A DNA stretch of 64,000 bases from Dryococelus australis. Lineage: Eukaryota; Arthropoda; Insecta; Phasmatodea; Phasmatidae. Below the pieces are notes generated by a model. The model was not told where the DNA came from and ran no database searches. It was given only the letters and a program-made list of their open reading frames with translations. The stretch spans positions 27,377,418 to 27,441,417 of the forward strand of contig CM056999.1 of NCBI GenBank assembly GCA_029891345.1. The letters are read 5' to 3'. Position numbers and translations under genes: made by a program. This document shows positions 34,930 through 46,255 of the stretch, piece after piece (the stretch's first letter is position 1; the number at the start of each line of letters is the position of its first letter).

Positions 34930-36081
34930 AATTTTTCGAGTAAATTTGACTCGCTGATTTGAAAATTACGAGTCAAGCCAAAAAAATTGTGAGTCAGAAA
35001 GAGCTTACTAAATTTTATTGGAAAATAATTTGAATTTTTTTACGCTTTTCTTCTAGTTGAATATTAAATAAAGTATATTTTAATATGTATTATAAAAGTG
35101 TGAATACAGCACAATCATCAGTGGAAACGTTTGACACGTTTGTGGTAACTGCAAGACTATTTGTATACTTTTGAATGATAGTAATTTGAATGTTATTTCT
35201 ATACGAGCAAAATCTTCCACTGCATCATCAAAACAATGAGCAGTTCTAATTGCTACTTTCTCGTAAGAAGAGGCGCAAAACAACCTCGTCTCGTAAAAGA
35301 CAATAAATGTGATCAACAAAAGTTTCCCGCCATACCAATATAATAAACAGAGTCATAACTAATATATAACTTGGTCAAAACAAAAATAAAATGGCGCCAG
35401 ATACAAGTCATCCTCACATAACCTGGATAACTTTAAAAACCGGTTTACATAAAAACGTAACAAAAAAAAAAAAAAACATTTGGTAATACCATAGATATAC
35501 GAATCTATGAAGCGTACTGTGTGCCTTTGTCACATAAATGTGCGGCCAGCACCTAATAGCAACAGAAAATTTTGTTACCATTTTTGAGATAAGTGTTTGG
35601 CAATTTTTCTATTTATCACATTTGTATATTTCCAACGAGGTAACATTAATTATGCTACAAAAAGTGTAATAGGACGAAATGTAAACTAAATTAGTTTATT
35701 TTAGAAAGTCACCGAGATCAGTTTATTTCCGAAATACAGAGATATCCAACAAGAGTAGATGCGCGTTGGCTATATTGTTTCGGCGATGTATATTCTAAGC
35801 ATTGATTGTGTTGACTTTTCGATTCCATCTACCCATTGAAATGATTTATTGAATTAGCACCGTAAACATGAGGATTCACAATGCAATTTTTTTTCCTATA
35901 ATTCTACTGTTTTTTTGTTGTTTTTCGCGAGGTATACATTTTTTTTGCAAGAAACTGCATTTATTTCGCGATTTTGCAGCCCTAAAAACAGGCGTCTCTA
36001 CTCATGTGTGATTTGATGCAGTTAATGACCATCAGCGTGAAATGAAAAAATAGCGAGTAAAATTTGACTCGCAAGTTTTCA
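34927..36081. mobile_element. TIR element (~1.15 kb) inserted in retroelement 3' region
   Basis: The left end (TGAAATTTTTCGAGTAAATT) and the inverted right end (TGAAAACTTGCGAGTCAAAT) match over about 30 bases and are themselves near-palindromic around GAGT-AAATTT-ACTC. The interior is AT-rich with no transposase. The flanks (ccaggtc / tgtcagtc) do not give a clean duplication. It separates the ORF ending near 34926 from the LTR-like region at 36.4 kb. Confidence 0.6.
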
Positions 36082-36412
36082 TGTCAGTCAGGCTGGCCTT
36101 AAAAGTGCTTAGTTACGTGTAAATTTTGAGTAAGCCTGGGGTATCTCGTCCACACGAGAGCAGTACAAACAGCCAGCCAATGAGGGGGGGGGGGGGGGGT
36201 GCTTACCAAGTCCCCAAACACAATGCTGTCTGCCAGAGAGGCAGCAGCACCAGCCGAACCACTACCTCTGGTGGCTACCCCGCTGGCAACCACGTCGGAA
36301 AATGGACCTGTCAGTATGCCTACACCGCCTGCCAGTCAGTCCTGGACAGCAGTGTCATGAACGAGGCTGGGAAGCCGAGAACGCCGGCCAGGACAGCATC
36401 CAGGGGCAGTTG

Positions 36413-37000
36413 AGTGTCGGGGAGGTGCGGAGTTGTTTGGAAAACAGGGTGGCATGAAGAATGGGGGCCAGGGACACCTCTTGATATATAAGCAGGTCAC
36501 ACGCACCTCTCCCCCTCCATACCGTCCAGTGACTGCGTGCAGATCACTGAGAGCTGCAATTGACACCAACTGAGGGCAACACAATGACGCTGCGAGGTCG
36601 GCATGGCCTGTAACATTCGAGTTACAGCAGATCATCTGTGTCAACTAAATCAGAGGTAAGGAAAGACTTAATAGGTGCAGCGGGTACCTTCGTTTTAGGT
36701 GTATTTATAAAGACTTGTTATTGAGCATTTAATTAAAGTCGAGTCTTGTAAAGTATGGCTTCTAGCCTACTGAGTTAATTGATGTTCAGAGTGTAGCATG
36801 AAGGGCATAGGTCAAGAGTTTATAACGCAGTAGCGTCTTTAGCTTGTTTATTTCCTGACAATGTAATGTAAAGATATTTGTGTATTAAAGAGACAAGTTT
36901 TTGATTTCTATTTCAGAGCTTTCTCTACATAAAGACAGACTACGTACTCCAGGTTAACCTAATATTGTCTGTCCGATCAAGTCAGAATGGTCCAGAACAG
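36413..37000 (+). mobile_element. Probable LTR of the PHD-Gag element
   Basis: It begins TGTCGGGGAGG and carries a TATA box GATATATAAGCAGG at about 36483 and downstream GC-rich initiation-like sequence. The AATAAA-poor end is not resolved. It follows pol in the expected position for a 3' LTR. The matching 5' LTR was not found upstream of 29762, so the call rests on position and promoter-like features only. A G-homopolymer (36184-36199) lies just upstream. Confidence 0.45.
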
Positions 37001-38200
37001 CGGGCAAGGGCAAGCTCACACAGCACTTCCTGCCACACCACCATCTGTAGAGTCAGCGGTCCTGCCAAGCCAAGCCAGGACTGGGTGCCGCCCTAAAGGC
37101 CACCCTCAAAGTTAACCTGGCCTACCTCGCCACATCATGTTGCTCTGAAAAAGCGGGGGAGGGCAATAAATAAGAAACGGGGGAAGCCTCACTCTGCAAT
37201 ACAGCATGACACTATGAGTGAGTGATCAAGTTTATATTTTCCTCCCTCTTCTTAAGAAGGTAGGCGTACCATCGACGTACGCTTACAGGGCAACACAGTC
37301 CTATGAAGGGAAAACACTCTCTAGTTAGCTAGGGGTGACCTTGATAGTAATTCTGAAAAGTGAGATCTGTGATGAAATGGTGTTGACACAGCCTTAAGAA
37401 AGTCAATTGCAAAACGCAAAGGTAAAATTTGCTCCACGATTTCTAGCTAATATTACAAAGATATGTTATATAATTTGTAAATAATCTTTCAAGAAACCAA
37501 TGCAAGTGTAAATATGTATAAAGCTAAGAGAACCGTACCTTGTGCCTCTTGTTTTGTGAGTTTAACCCTTAATGGCAACATCCTACTGTAAATAGTAATT
37601 TTGAATACTCGTGTTGAAAGAGATTGCAGAGTGTTAATTTCAAACTGTGGAAAGTCAAGTCAGATTGTTTCAAATGCAAAATAAAAGTGTAAAATTGTTA
37701 CTCGTAAAGTATGTAAACAGTAATAACATGAGGCATATTCAGTAACGAGATTAAAACATTCAAGTCATGTTGTATATAAATGATCTTCGTTTTGTGTGTT
37801 AATGTAAAAATTCAGCCAATTAGAACTGTCACTAAATCTGATGGTAAACATTCAAGTATCTGTTGATGATACGGATAAACCACGTAAGGACAGTAACGTG
37901 ACTTGGAGAACGTGGTATGCAAGTAAATCTTTTATCCCAATTTGTTAAAGAATTTGAGTACATTTTGTGTGACAAATGCTTTCTGTGTCTCTCATCTCTA
38001 TATCGATGTAAGATGGTGAATTACGTCTTTGTTTCCCCATTTTGCCAATACACTCGCATCCACACTTTAGTGTCCAGGCGAGATGGTGGAGTGTCTCAGC
38101 GGACCAACCCCGTACTTTTTTAAAACTTCTTCTGATGTGTGTTACGGTAGGGAGGCCTTAAGGCAGGGCCTAAATACTCTACCGCACCAGGCGGCCACAA
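37001..38200. other. Unassigned, mostly AT-rich
   Basis: A short patch at 37000-37140 is GC-richer with Pro/Ala codons. The remainder is AT-rich without coding signals. Confidence 0.35.
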
Positions 38201-38206
38201 CAGTTA

Positions 38207-38600
38207 TAGGCAGGCTATTCACTGTAAAATTAGTACTTTTGAAAGCCCTCCTTATGTAAAATTAACATTGCTATGGGTCTCATCAGTTTATTTATGTGTT
38301 GGTCAAGTGAAACTGTAAAATTATTAGAAAAGTAAATATTGTACAAATCTACTCATTTTTACACTTCCGATACACTACAAAATACAAAAAACAAGATAAA
38401 TAATTTAGGTTATTACAAAAGGTTACCTAACACTTTTTGTTCAATGTTAATATATGGAACTACTTTACTCTCCATCGTTACCAACTTTACTATACACATG
38501 TCACTCATCGTGCTCATTAAAATATATGCAGGTAGGGGCAGAAACTTTTTTCTAAGGTTGATTTCAAAAGTGCTCACTTTATCGTGACCAGTTGAAGCCC
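38207..38600. mobile_element. MITE related to the one at 46.0 kb
   Basis: The left GGCTATTCACTGTAAAATTA...ACTTTTGAAAG and the inverted right CTGGTCACGATAAAGTGAGC...ACTTTTGAAAT ends resemble each other and the CTGTTCATGGTAAAGTGAGC ends at 46014-46255. Boundaries are uncertain by about 10-15 bp. Confidence 0.5.
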
Positions 38601-38927
38601 TGCTTCAAGTCTGACAAGCGTTTCAATTAGCAAACTCAAGCAATTTTATGTGAGTACTCATGTCCTGCCTGAACAATTTATTTTTCGTCCTGCCAGCTGG
38701 TAAAATGTGTGATGCCTACAATTTTCTGGAGTACGATTGAAATGCTGCTATTATGGGGTTGGTGCGTTTACAGAACTACATGACATTAATGAATTTGGTT
38801 AGCAAGTCTGCTTGGTTATATGCCATGTCTGTATACTTGGTAGCCCAGATTAATAAACTGTTATATTGTTTGAAGAGGGGTTACTATATGAAGAGACAAT
38901 ATTTTTGCTGCTGAAAAGGTACTTTGT

Positions 38928-39775
38928 ACTCTCACCGCACACCTCACGGTGCCGACGGACATACACTCTGGTGCAGGAGGGACCAACCCCACTGGGACAA
39001 CACCGTGCATTTCCTTCAACCAACACTGCAGCTTGAGTCTTCCACACCTCTGGTGGGGAAGTCAAGAGTGAGATGCAATGTTGAAGGTAGGAACTGGCAC
39101 CTACACTATACTCTAAAATGTCAACTGCCTAACTCCTGCATATCTGATATTATGATAAAGCCAGATGCCTTACACCCATATTGTTCAGAAGAAGGTTAAG
39201 AAGGAAAGAGCTATCTCTAAGAATCCACAAGGGCTTAGCATCCTTTACTATGGGTTCTGGCTACTGAGTCCACGCAAACAGGCTGCTTTGTTGTAATGAC
39301 TCACTGTTCCAGTACCAACTGTCACTCCTACCACTTTTTTTGAGCCGCCCACCCGGGTTGCAGAAGGATGCCATCCAGTAGCGCAGGAAATCCTGTTCGG
39401 AGAAGGGTCCGTCTACACTCCGACTGTATGTAGTAGCTCCATGCCAATAACAAACCCTAGCACCATACACGCACACCCCACCCTCCAGTCAAGTACCACC
39501 AGGGCCAAGGGAACCACACTAGTACAGCCAACCGCAGGACAGACATGCCATCCCGCTAGCGTTAACTCCGTCCCACCACCTAAGACTGCACCACGCAGAG
39601 CAAAACTGTCAGAGCCTGACTTTGTGCCAAGCTGGCAGCCTACTAGGCCAGAACTGTACTCCTGTTGGGCACCAACCAGTGCCTAGAGACGAATAACCAC
39701 CCAGAGACGCAACTCGCCTAGCGTCAAACAAGTTACCTAGAGACATGGGCAGCCAATCAGCCAGGACTGTCAGCC
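38928..39775 (+). mobile_element. LTR-type element part with DFVP ORF, copy 6 (frameshifted)
   Basis: Same orientation and layout as 28655-29615. The second half (39440-39690) differs from copy 5 at only a handful of positions and keeps EPDFVPSWQPTRPELYS before a stop. The first half (39166-39440) has deletions and stops. The two copies bracket the PHD-Gag element. Confidence 0.65.
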
Positions 39776-40305
39776 ATCAACTTTTACAACTTGCATAGTT
39801 CAAACAATCATAAGTGTATTTGACAAATACAGTTCTGTTTTCATCCAGTTGCGTCTTCAATGATTAACAGTAAGTACTGTATATATGTATGTAAAAATCA
39901 CATTTGATAATGTAAATAAGGTATAGACCTAACTACATTTCAGGCCTAAACCTACATTTCAGTTTTCTATTCATGATTGATATACACAGTATTTATTCAA
40001 ATCCTATTTATCAATTACTGTTCAATTTATCCACAGTAAATTTAAAACTATTAAATTTAAAAATGCATTTGAATTTATGTACTATAATGATTATAAATTG
40101 ACTTTTTTTTTTTTTGGTTATATTGTTTGTTGGGTTAATTGGTTTTATTTGATATTAATGCCTACATGGTGTTTTTGTCACTACAAAAATTCTGTCTCAA
40201 GGCTAAAATTTTTGGTTTCTTACATAAAAAGTTTTCCCAGCTAAGCAGATTTTGAAAGCTTTTCCCTTTACAAATGTCTTAAAACTGGACTTCAGTAATG
40301 TGCTA

Positions 40306-40620
40306 CACAAGCCTGAGAGGAATTACAGTTGACACGCAGGGAACTTCTAGCAGTGGTGAAGGTAATTGCACATTTTCACCCGTATCTTTATGGCACACAT
40401 TCACCTAAGAACAGATCATGCTTCATTAAGCTGGCTGCTAAATTTCAAGAACCCCGAAGGTCACATAACCCGGTGGATACAGCACCTGCAAGAATACGAC
40501 TTTGAAATACAACACAAGTCTGGAGGTCTTCACAGCAACACAGATACACCTTCTAGGAGACCAAGTTTACCACTCTGTCATCATTGCGATCGCCAGGGGG
40601 AAAGGGTGGTGCATTGTTAA
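40306..40620 (+). pseudogene. Second part of split Gypsy RNase H
   Basis: It starts with KPERNY (frame broken by stops), then an in-frame stretch from 40366: LRTDHASLSWLLNFKNPEG (about 40395-40450), ITRWIQHLQEYDFEIQHKSG and NTDTPSRRP. This is the second half of a Ty3/Gypsy RNase H, including the D-x-x-S/T-D-H region. It begins exactly where the copy at 27.63 kb stops (SK / KPERNY), so the two are one element pushed apart by later insertions. Integrase is missing. It ends before the errantivirus-like LTR at 40.84 kb. Confidence 0.8.
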
Positions 40621-40835
40621 AAGCAAGGAAAACGAGAATTGAGGACATAAGGAATGATAAGCTATAGTCAATTCACGAGTGGAACAAACTTTTTTGGAGC
40701 CCTGCTAAATATCTACTTACAGGCCCGTTTCGTATCCTTCCGCCATATGTAAACAAACATTGCCATGTGACTACCATGTAGCATCTGTCGAAAGCAATTT
40801 TTACATTCCATTACGTGTTTGTGAGTACATGTTGG

Positions 40836-41433
40836 TGTGGTCGCCACCAGCAAGCGTTGCCAGGAGGCTCAGAAACACTGGAGGAAGAGCAGCCTTGGCA
40901 GCCAGCCCGGCTAGTTATAGCAACACACCAAGGGCGGAATGATAAGTTCAGGCCCAGTCGTACATAAGGACAGGACAATAGCGACTCGCTGCCATCTTGC
41001 TGCAGCCTGCCGGAGGCCCTGCTGGATCGCCGCCTGACAGGAGGACCACCTGTCCAGTGGTCCTGGGTCGTCGCCATCCTCAGCCGCCATCCAGAGAGCC
41101 TCCTTGCAGCCGACATCATTACCACAGAGTAAATATAATTACTAATAGGGCAATATAGGTTGTGTGAGGCGAAAGGATACGCGAAGGCAAATATTCAGGG
41201 TCCATGAGCTCACTTAAGAGATTAACCAGTTATACTAGCTGCTTTGTGTTTAAGTGCATTTCTATTATCTTATTTGCTTGTTACCTCATTCAAGTCGCAT
41301 CTTGTGCAGCTAACTTGTACTAACTTTATTCTGGAATAAAATAGTATATTGTATCTGAGAGTGCTTTACTTCATACTATGTAAATCCACCTATTGAATGT
41401 GTGGTCCTCCTCCTAAAGGAGAGCGACAGAAAT
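40836..41433 (+). mobile_element. 5' LTR of errantivirus-like element
   Basis: A 598 bp sequence repeated at 50689-51294 in the same orientation. It starts TGTGGTCGCCACCAGCA and ends in ACAGAAAT. An AATAAA signal lies at 41335-41340. An AAT end rather than a TG...CA end is typical of errantivirus LTRs. GTGTTTGT occurs shortly before it (40815-40822) and directly after the 3' LTR (51295-51302), a possible target duplication; the 13 bases between it and the LTR start are unexplained. The two LTRs differ by many substitutions and small indels, so the insertion is old. Confidence 0.85.
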
Positions 41434-41446
41434 TGGTGAAGGCGCC
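41434..41446 (+). promoter_or_regulatory. Putative tRNA primer-binding site
   Basis: TGGTGAAGGCGCC directly follows the LTR. TGGTGAAGGC recurs at the same place in the related element at 56423. The TGG start pairs with a tRNA CCA end. I do not identify the tRNA. Confidence 0.55.
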
Positions 41447-41977
41447 TTTTGCTTCCAATCTTTAATTTAGTCTTGCAGTATCAATTAAAGTAAAGTTTAA
41501 CCCAATTGAGTAAATTCGGAAAGACAGGAATTAGTGGAGACGCTTCTCATCCCCCATCTCCCGACAGGGTTAGCATCCCTCGTAACTTACGGATTAACGT
41601 AATACAACCAGTAAGAATGTACGACCTTGTAGTAAACAGTCGTGGCAATGAAAAAGTTCATTCAAAGCTCACAGTGTGTTACTACTTAGCATATTGCGGT
41701 CGCTCGAAAGCGCGTGAGCACAATTTCTGCGTCGCCAAAAACGTGAAAGTACAATCGCCCATTGTTTTATAGCTAGCAAGTGTGTGTGTATACCTAAGCT
41801 TTAAAGAATTTAATGCATGCCAAACAACGGCACCACTATTCGGGCTGTTTTGCTTTTTGCAAAATGCATATTTCCACTTACGGAGAGTGCGAAAGTGGAA
41901 ATTTAATTTAATAAAGCCTTGTGTGTGCATAATAGAAATTAAGGCTATACAACACAATACCACACTGACATGCAGAC

Positions 41978-43577
41978 ATGAGTAAGCCAGAGAAGTCTGC
42001 ATCCAAATCAATAAGAAAATTCGTAAAAGCTGTAACACTTGATTTAAGCGATGCCAAGCACACACTAGAAGCCAAACGTGCACAACACTCTGAGTTAACC
42101 ACTGAGAATACAGACTTAATTGAATTTGAACACACATCACCCACCCAACAAAACGCTGCACTAGACATTTCCAGAACCACACCAACACAACACAGACGAG
42201 GCTAGAACAAGTGGATATTTCAGACTCTGCCCACTCAAAACGCTTCACACAACAGAGCCATTTTTAATTTCTATACCCAGTACAGAAACTGACATCACAG
42301 AACACGAGTACACCAACATAAATAACACAACAGATGCCACAAACACCACAATTCACAATCCACAACCACAAAACATTACACATCCAACACACACAATTTT
42401 AAAACACCCAGAACCCATCCCCACATTCTCAGGGGAAAATACGAAAATGTTGAGGATTTCCTGGAAACTTACAATGCAGCTAGCAAAATCAATAGGTGGT
42501 GTGAAATATAAAAACCCAGACGCCTAAAATTTCACTTACAAGGCACTGCTAAGCGGGCCTACAAAAATGTATATTACACAAACATAGGAGAGATAACATG
42601 CAACTTATCGAGTCAAAATTAAAATCACTTTTCACGCCCATAAATGAAATTGAAAAATACAGAAATTTGCTCTACACTAACAAACAAAAACCAGGAGAAA
42701 GTTGCCAGGCCCATGTATAGGATCTCACCTTTTATAAGAATAAATGTAAACCTAACTTGCCAGAGGAGGAGTTCATAAAAATTATTTGGCTATCACTATC
42801 AAAAATTAGCAGACAAGATTACGGCATTAGAAAATTACACTCTTCAGCAACTGCTTTGTGGAAAACCAGACAAAAGTTGCGGAACATACCAAACTCCAGG
42901 ATGAAATTAAGACACTAAAGGTTCAGTTAGCCACCCTAATAAAAGAATTAGATAGCAAGAACACCAACATGATACCACAAAATGAATGTAAAACACATCA
43001 AAACTCACTCCACCAACGACACAGGCACCCACAGCACCCAATTTACGAAAGGGCGGAACACAACTTGTAAGTTCGCGGGACTTAGAGAAGGGAACATTAC
43101 AGAAACTCACCCTACCAAAAGAATTTTCCACACACCAAAAAGTCAGGCAGGCCCCTTAGGGATAGAACACAGAAGTTGGGAACACCCGTGGGGCGATATA
43201 CGCCAAAATCACACAAAGAGACACGACCTCTCCCCAAGGAAAAAGTGCAGCGCGTCATTAACACCTGTCAGGCACTCTTTAGCAAATGCATACCTAACAG
43301 ATTGTATGCAGATATAGCTAAGTACAACCCACGTAGTGAAAACCTTGAACACACAAGTCGTTATCAACATACGTGCATACAAAGGCCTTGGGTACAGAAA
43401 ATATCAGAAAATCAAACTTCCTGCATTAATTATCGGGACACGAAAAGCACGTCACAACAACAAGATGGGAAAAGACAGGACGCCCGCAAGGCCAAATATG
43501 TTTATCAACACATCAATGCACCTGTAAAACCCGACACATCCAGGTCATCAGGCAGCACCGTGCTCACTTTTCCCTAA
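41978..43577 (+). pseudogene. gag of errantivirus-like element, frameshifted
   Basis: It begins with an ATG frame (MSKPEKSASKSIRKFVK, 41978-42205) rich in coiled-coil-like heptads, then continues in other frames. The segment around 42416-42500 (PIPTFSGE followed by a capsid-like start) matches 57466-57550 of the second copy. A coiled-coil-like stretch lies at 42858-42960 (LQDEIKTLKVQLATLIKELD). Several stops break it. No zinc knuckle is visible, which is usual for errantivirus Gag. Confidence 0.7.
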
Positions 43578-43671
43578 ACAACAACAAGAGTTCCACATGG
43601 ACATTGCAGCACAGTTTACATGATTCAAACAACGCTTCGCTATTGGCCAAACAAAACTCAGATTACTGCGT

Positions 43672-44370
43672 GTGGGAACTGAAAACACGTCCACAACACC
43701 GTACTCCATAAACTTCAACAAGGAACCTCGTGGCGATGATGACAAGCGTAAGCAGAAACTGAGCCATGGGTCCCACTTACATGCCACAAACAAACATGAC
43801 ACCCCGATCACCAAGGACGAATGCTGCGCCAGTTCCGTCAAAACGTCCACACCAAGCGTCCTTGTTAGGGTAGACAGAAATACATACAATGTGTTACTGA
43901 ACACTGGCTATTCTTGCTCATGCATGTTATCAACGTTAATTGGTAAACAGAAGCACAAGCCAGTGGCAGAAATATTTACACTAGTGGGCTCCACTCATGA
44001 TACAGACATCCCTAGATATAAAACCAACGATGACAGTAACATTTGTGGTTTTAATTTTAAACAAGCATTTTTATTAATTGAAAACCTTAAATTAGACATC
44101 ATACTTGGTGTGCACTTTATCAAAAAGTATGATGTGGTGCCAGTTCTGACTAAAGACATTATGTTTGTGTACACATCCTATAACAAGAGCGTTATCGAAA
44201 TACCCATTAATACTAACACAATAGAATATGATCGGAGTAACTGCATTGAATACTACATAAACAAAATTGCAGCTAACAAGACACAATTACCATGCCCACC
44301 ATTAGTAAACATAAATAACAAATCACCAATACAACAGCAGGAGCTATACATCTTATTAGAACAGTATTAA
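43672..44370 (+). pseudogene. Aspartic protease region of the errantivirus-like element
   Basis: The frame is open for 232 codons. The protease motif is at about 43860-43940: VRVDRNTYNVLLNTGYSCSC, in which the catalytic D-T/S-G reads N-T-G. The flap/C-terminal hydrophobic motif LDIILGVHFIKKYDVV follows at about 44092. The D-to-N change would remove catalysis, so I call it a pseudogene although the frame is intact. RT follows after about 200 bp. Confidence 0.75.
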
Positions 44371-45257
44371 GATCGGTTTGCCAGTTCTATCACTGAATTC
44401 AATAAACTCACTACGAGATTAAATTGGAACTCACAACAAACAAACCAATCCACACGTCCATACAGAATTAATACAAAATTATATGAGCAAGTATTAACCC
44501 AAATACAACAGATGTTAGATTCTCAAATAATGACACGAATCGGATTCCCCATACGCCGCACCGAGCCTTGTGATACAGAAACGCCAGGACGCTATTCAGT
44601 TCCTTACGGACTTCTGGCTTCTGAATCAGAATCTTAACAAAGTTCAATATCCAATCCCTCGTACAGAGGATATTATTACCACCTTACAGAACTCAAAGTA
44701 TATACGCATAATTTATATGTTCAGCAGCTTCTACACCATTCCTGAACGTAAACAAGATTGTGAGAAACTCGCCTTTAGTGTTGACGGTGTGGGTTTATAC
44801 GAGTACGCCTGTATGCCAATGGGCCATGCATCAAGTCCAAATTATTTTCAAAATTTCGTTGATATAATGTTAGGCCCATTACGGTGGAACATGGCCGTAG
44901 CCTATGTAGACAATATTATTTTTTATTGGCAACACCTTCAGCGAACACTTAGAAAATATTAAGAAAGTAATAGAACGTTTGTGCAAATACAACGTGAAAA
45001 TTAATAGTAAGATATGTAACTTCGCGCAACAAGAAATAAAGATACTAGAACATTACATTACCCTGTCTGGGATCCGAACCGATCTCGACAACATAGCGAA
45101 TATACAACAAATTGCTCCACATAAAAACCTCAAGCAGTTGCGAACTTTCCTTGGACTTACGTCCTACTTGCATAGATACATCCATGATCACGCCCAACTT
45201 GCTGAACCATTAACAGAATTAACCAAGGACACTATCATTTCAGTGGACAACATGTGA
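44371..45257 (+). pseudogene. Reverse transcriptase region of the errantivirus-like element
   Basis: The N-terminal RT region (TRPYRINTKLYEQ-like, about 44453) is in one frame. The frame changes near 44565 and again near 44965. Motifs seen are PIPRTEDIITTLQNSKYI, FSVDGVGLYEYACMPMGHAS and AYVDNIIFYWQ, where the Y-x-D-D active site reads Y-V-D-N. HYITLSGIRTD and LGLTSYLHRYIHD (thumb/connection) follow. Non-functional. Confidence 0.85.
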
Positions 45258-45720
45258 ACAGCAGACGTTCGAGAAACTGAAATCAGCATTACATAACCCA
45301 CCTATATTAGCCAAATTTGATGAAAACCGCAGAACAATCCTAGAATGTGACGCATCCCAGACAGCAATAGGAGCGGTCTTAATGCAGGAAATCCCCAGTA
45401 GTAAAGATCGCACTATTATAGCATTTGCGTCAAAGACACTCTCCATGAACGAAAAACACTGGTCGGCCACGGAAAGAGAGCTTTCGGTCATCAAATACTT
45501 TGTAATATATTTCAAACAATATTTATATGGCCGCAAATTCATTATCGAAACAGACCATGCAAGCCTCTGTTATCTTAAGACCATGGCCGAGCACAACGTT
45601 AGAATTCGAAAATTAGCAATCGCCTTCACAGAGTATGATTTCGAAGCTCAAATCGTCAAATGAAAATTAAGCATACTAGCAGACGCCATGAGCAGAATTA
45701 CAACTTCAGGAAGAGCGGAC
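45258..45720 (+). pseudogene. RNase H region of the errantivirus-like element
   Basis: It contains LECDASQTAIGAVLMQE (about 45340), EKHWSATERELSVIKYF (about 45446) and FIIETDHASLCYL (about 45540), the D, E and D of Ty3/Gypsy RNase H. The frame opens at 45382-45663, and a stop at 45661 separates it from the following spacer. Confidence 0.85.
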
Positions 45721-46013
45721 ACCACCTCTATTTCAGTCAACAACAAAGAATACACTATAAAACACTATTTTTGTCCTGCACCTCTTTTTACAAGGCGTTA
45801 ACGGAAACTCTACTTCAAAATCCTAACAAAGATGAGGAAGTTAAAAGCAATTATTGCAAAACACATTGTAAATAATTGGCCCCAAATCAAACAACTCGTT
45901 AAGAAAGATCTCTATACTGCAGACAAAGCACGGGTGGCCAAAATGGTTATTAATGAGGAATATCTCACTCTACAAGCTATTGCAAAAATAATAACCGTAT
46001 ATATAAAGTCATA

Positions 46014-46255
46014 GACTGTTCATGGTAAAGTGAGCACTTTTTAAGGCCCTTCTAAATTTTTCCTTTCATCCAATTTCCATCTTCCTGCTGCATTTTAATA
46101 TAAATATTGCAATGTGACCAATAAACACAGTGTACACATTTCACCACCCTCAGAATATAACACCTGAGGCTCTGAGGCTGTAATAAGATATATTTATTAG
46201 TGGTTAATGCCGGTTGGGAGGGCCTTAAAACATGCTCACTTTATCATGAACAGCC
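46014..46255. mobile_element. 242 bp TA-flanked MITE inside pol
   Basis: The left end is GACTGTTCATGGTAAAGTGA and the inverted right end is GGCTGTTCATGATAAAGTGA, with TA at 46012-46013 and 46256-46257. It interrupts the spacer between RNase H and integrase of the errantivirus-like element. It fits a Tc1/mariner-type MITE. Confidence 0.85.
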
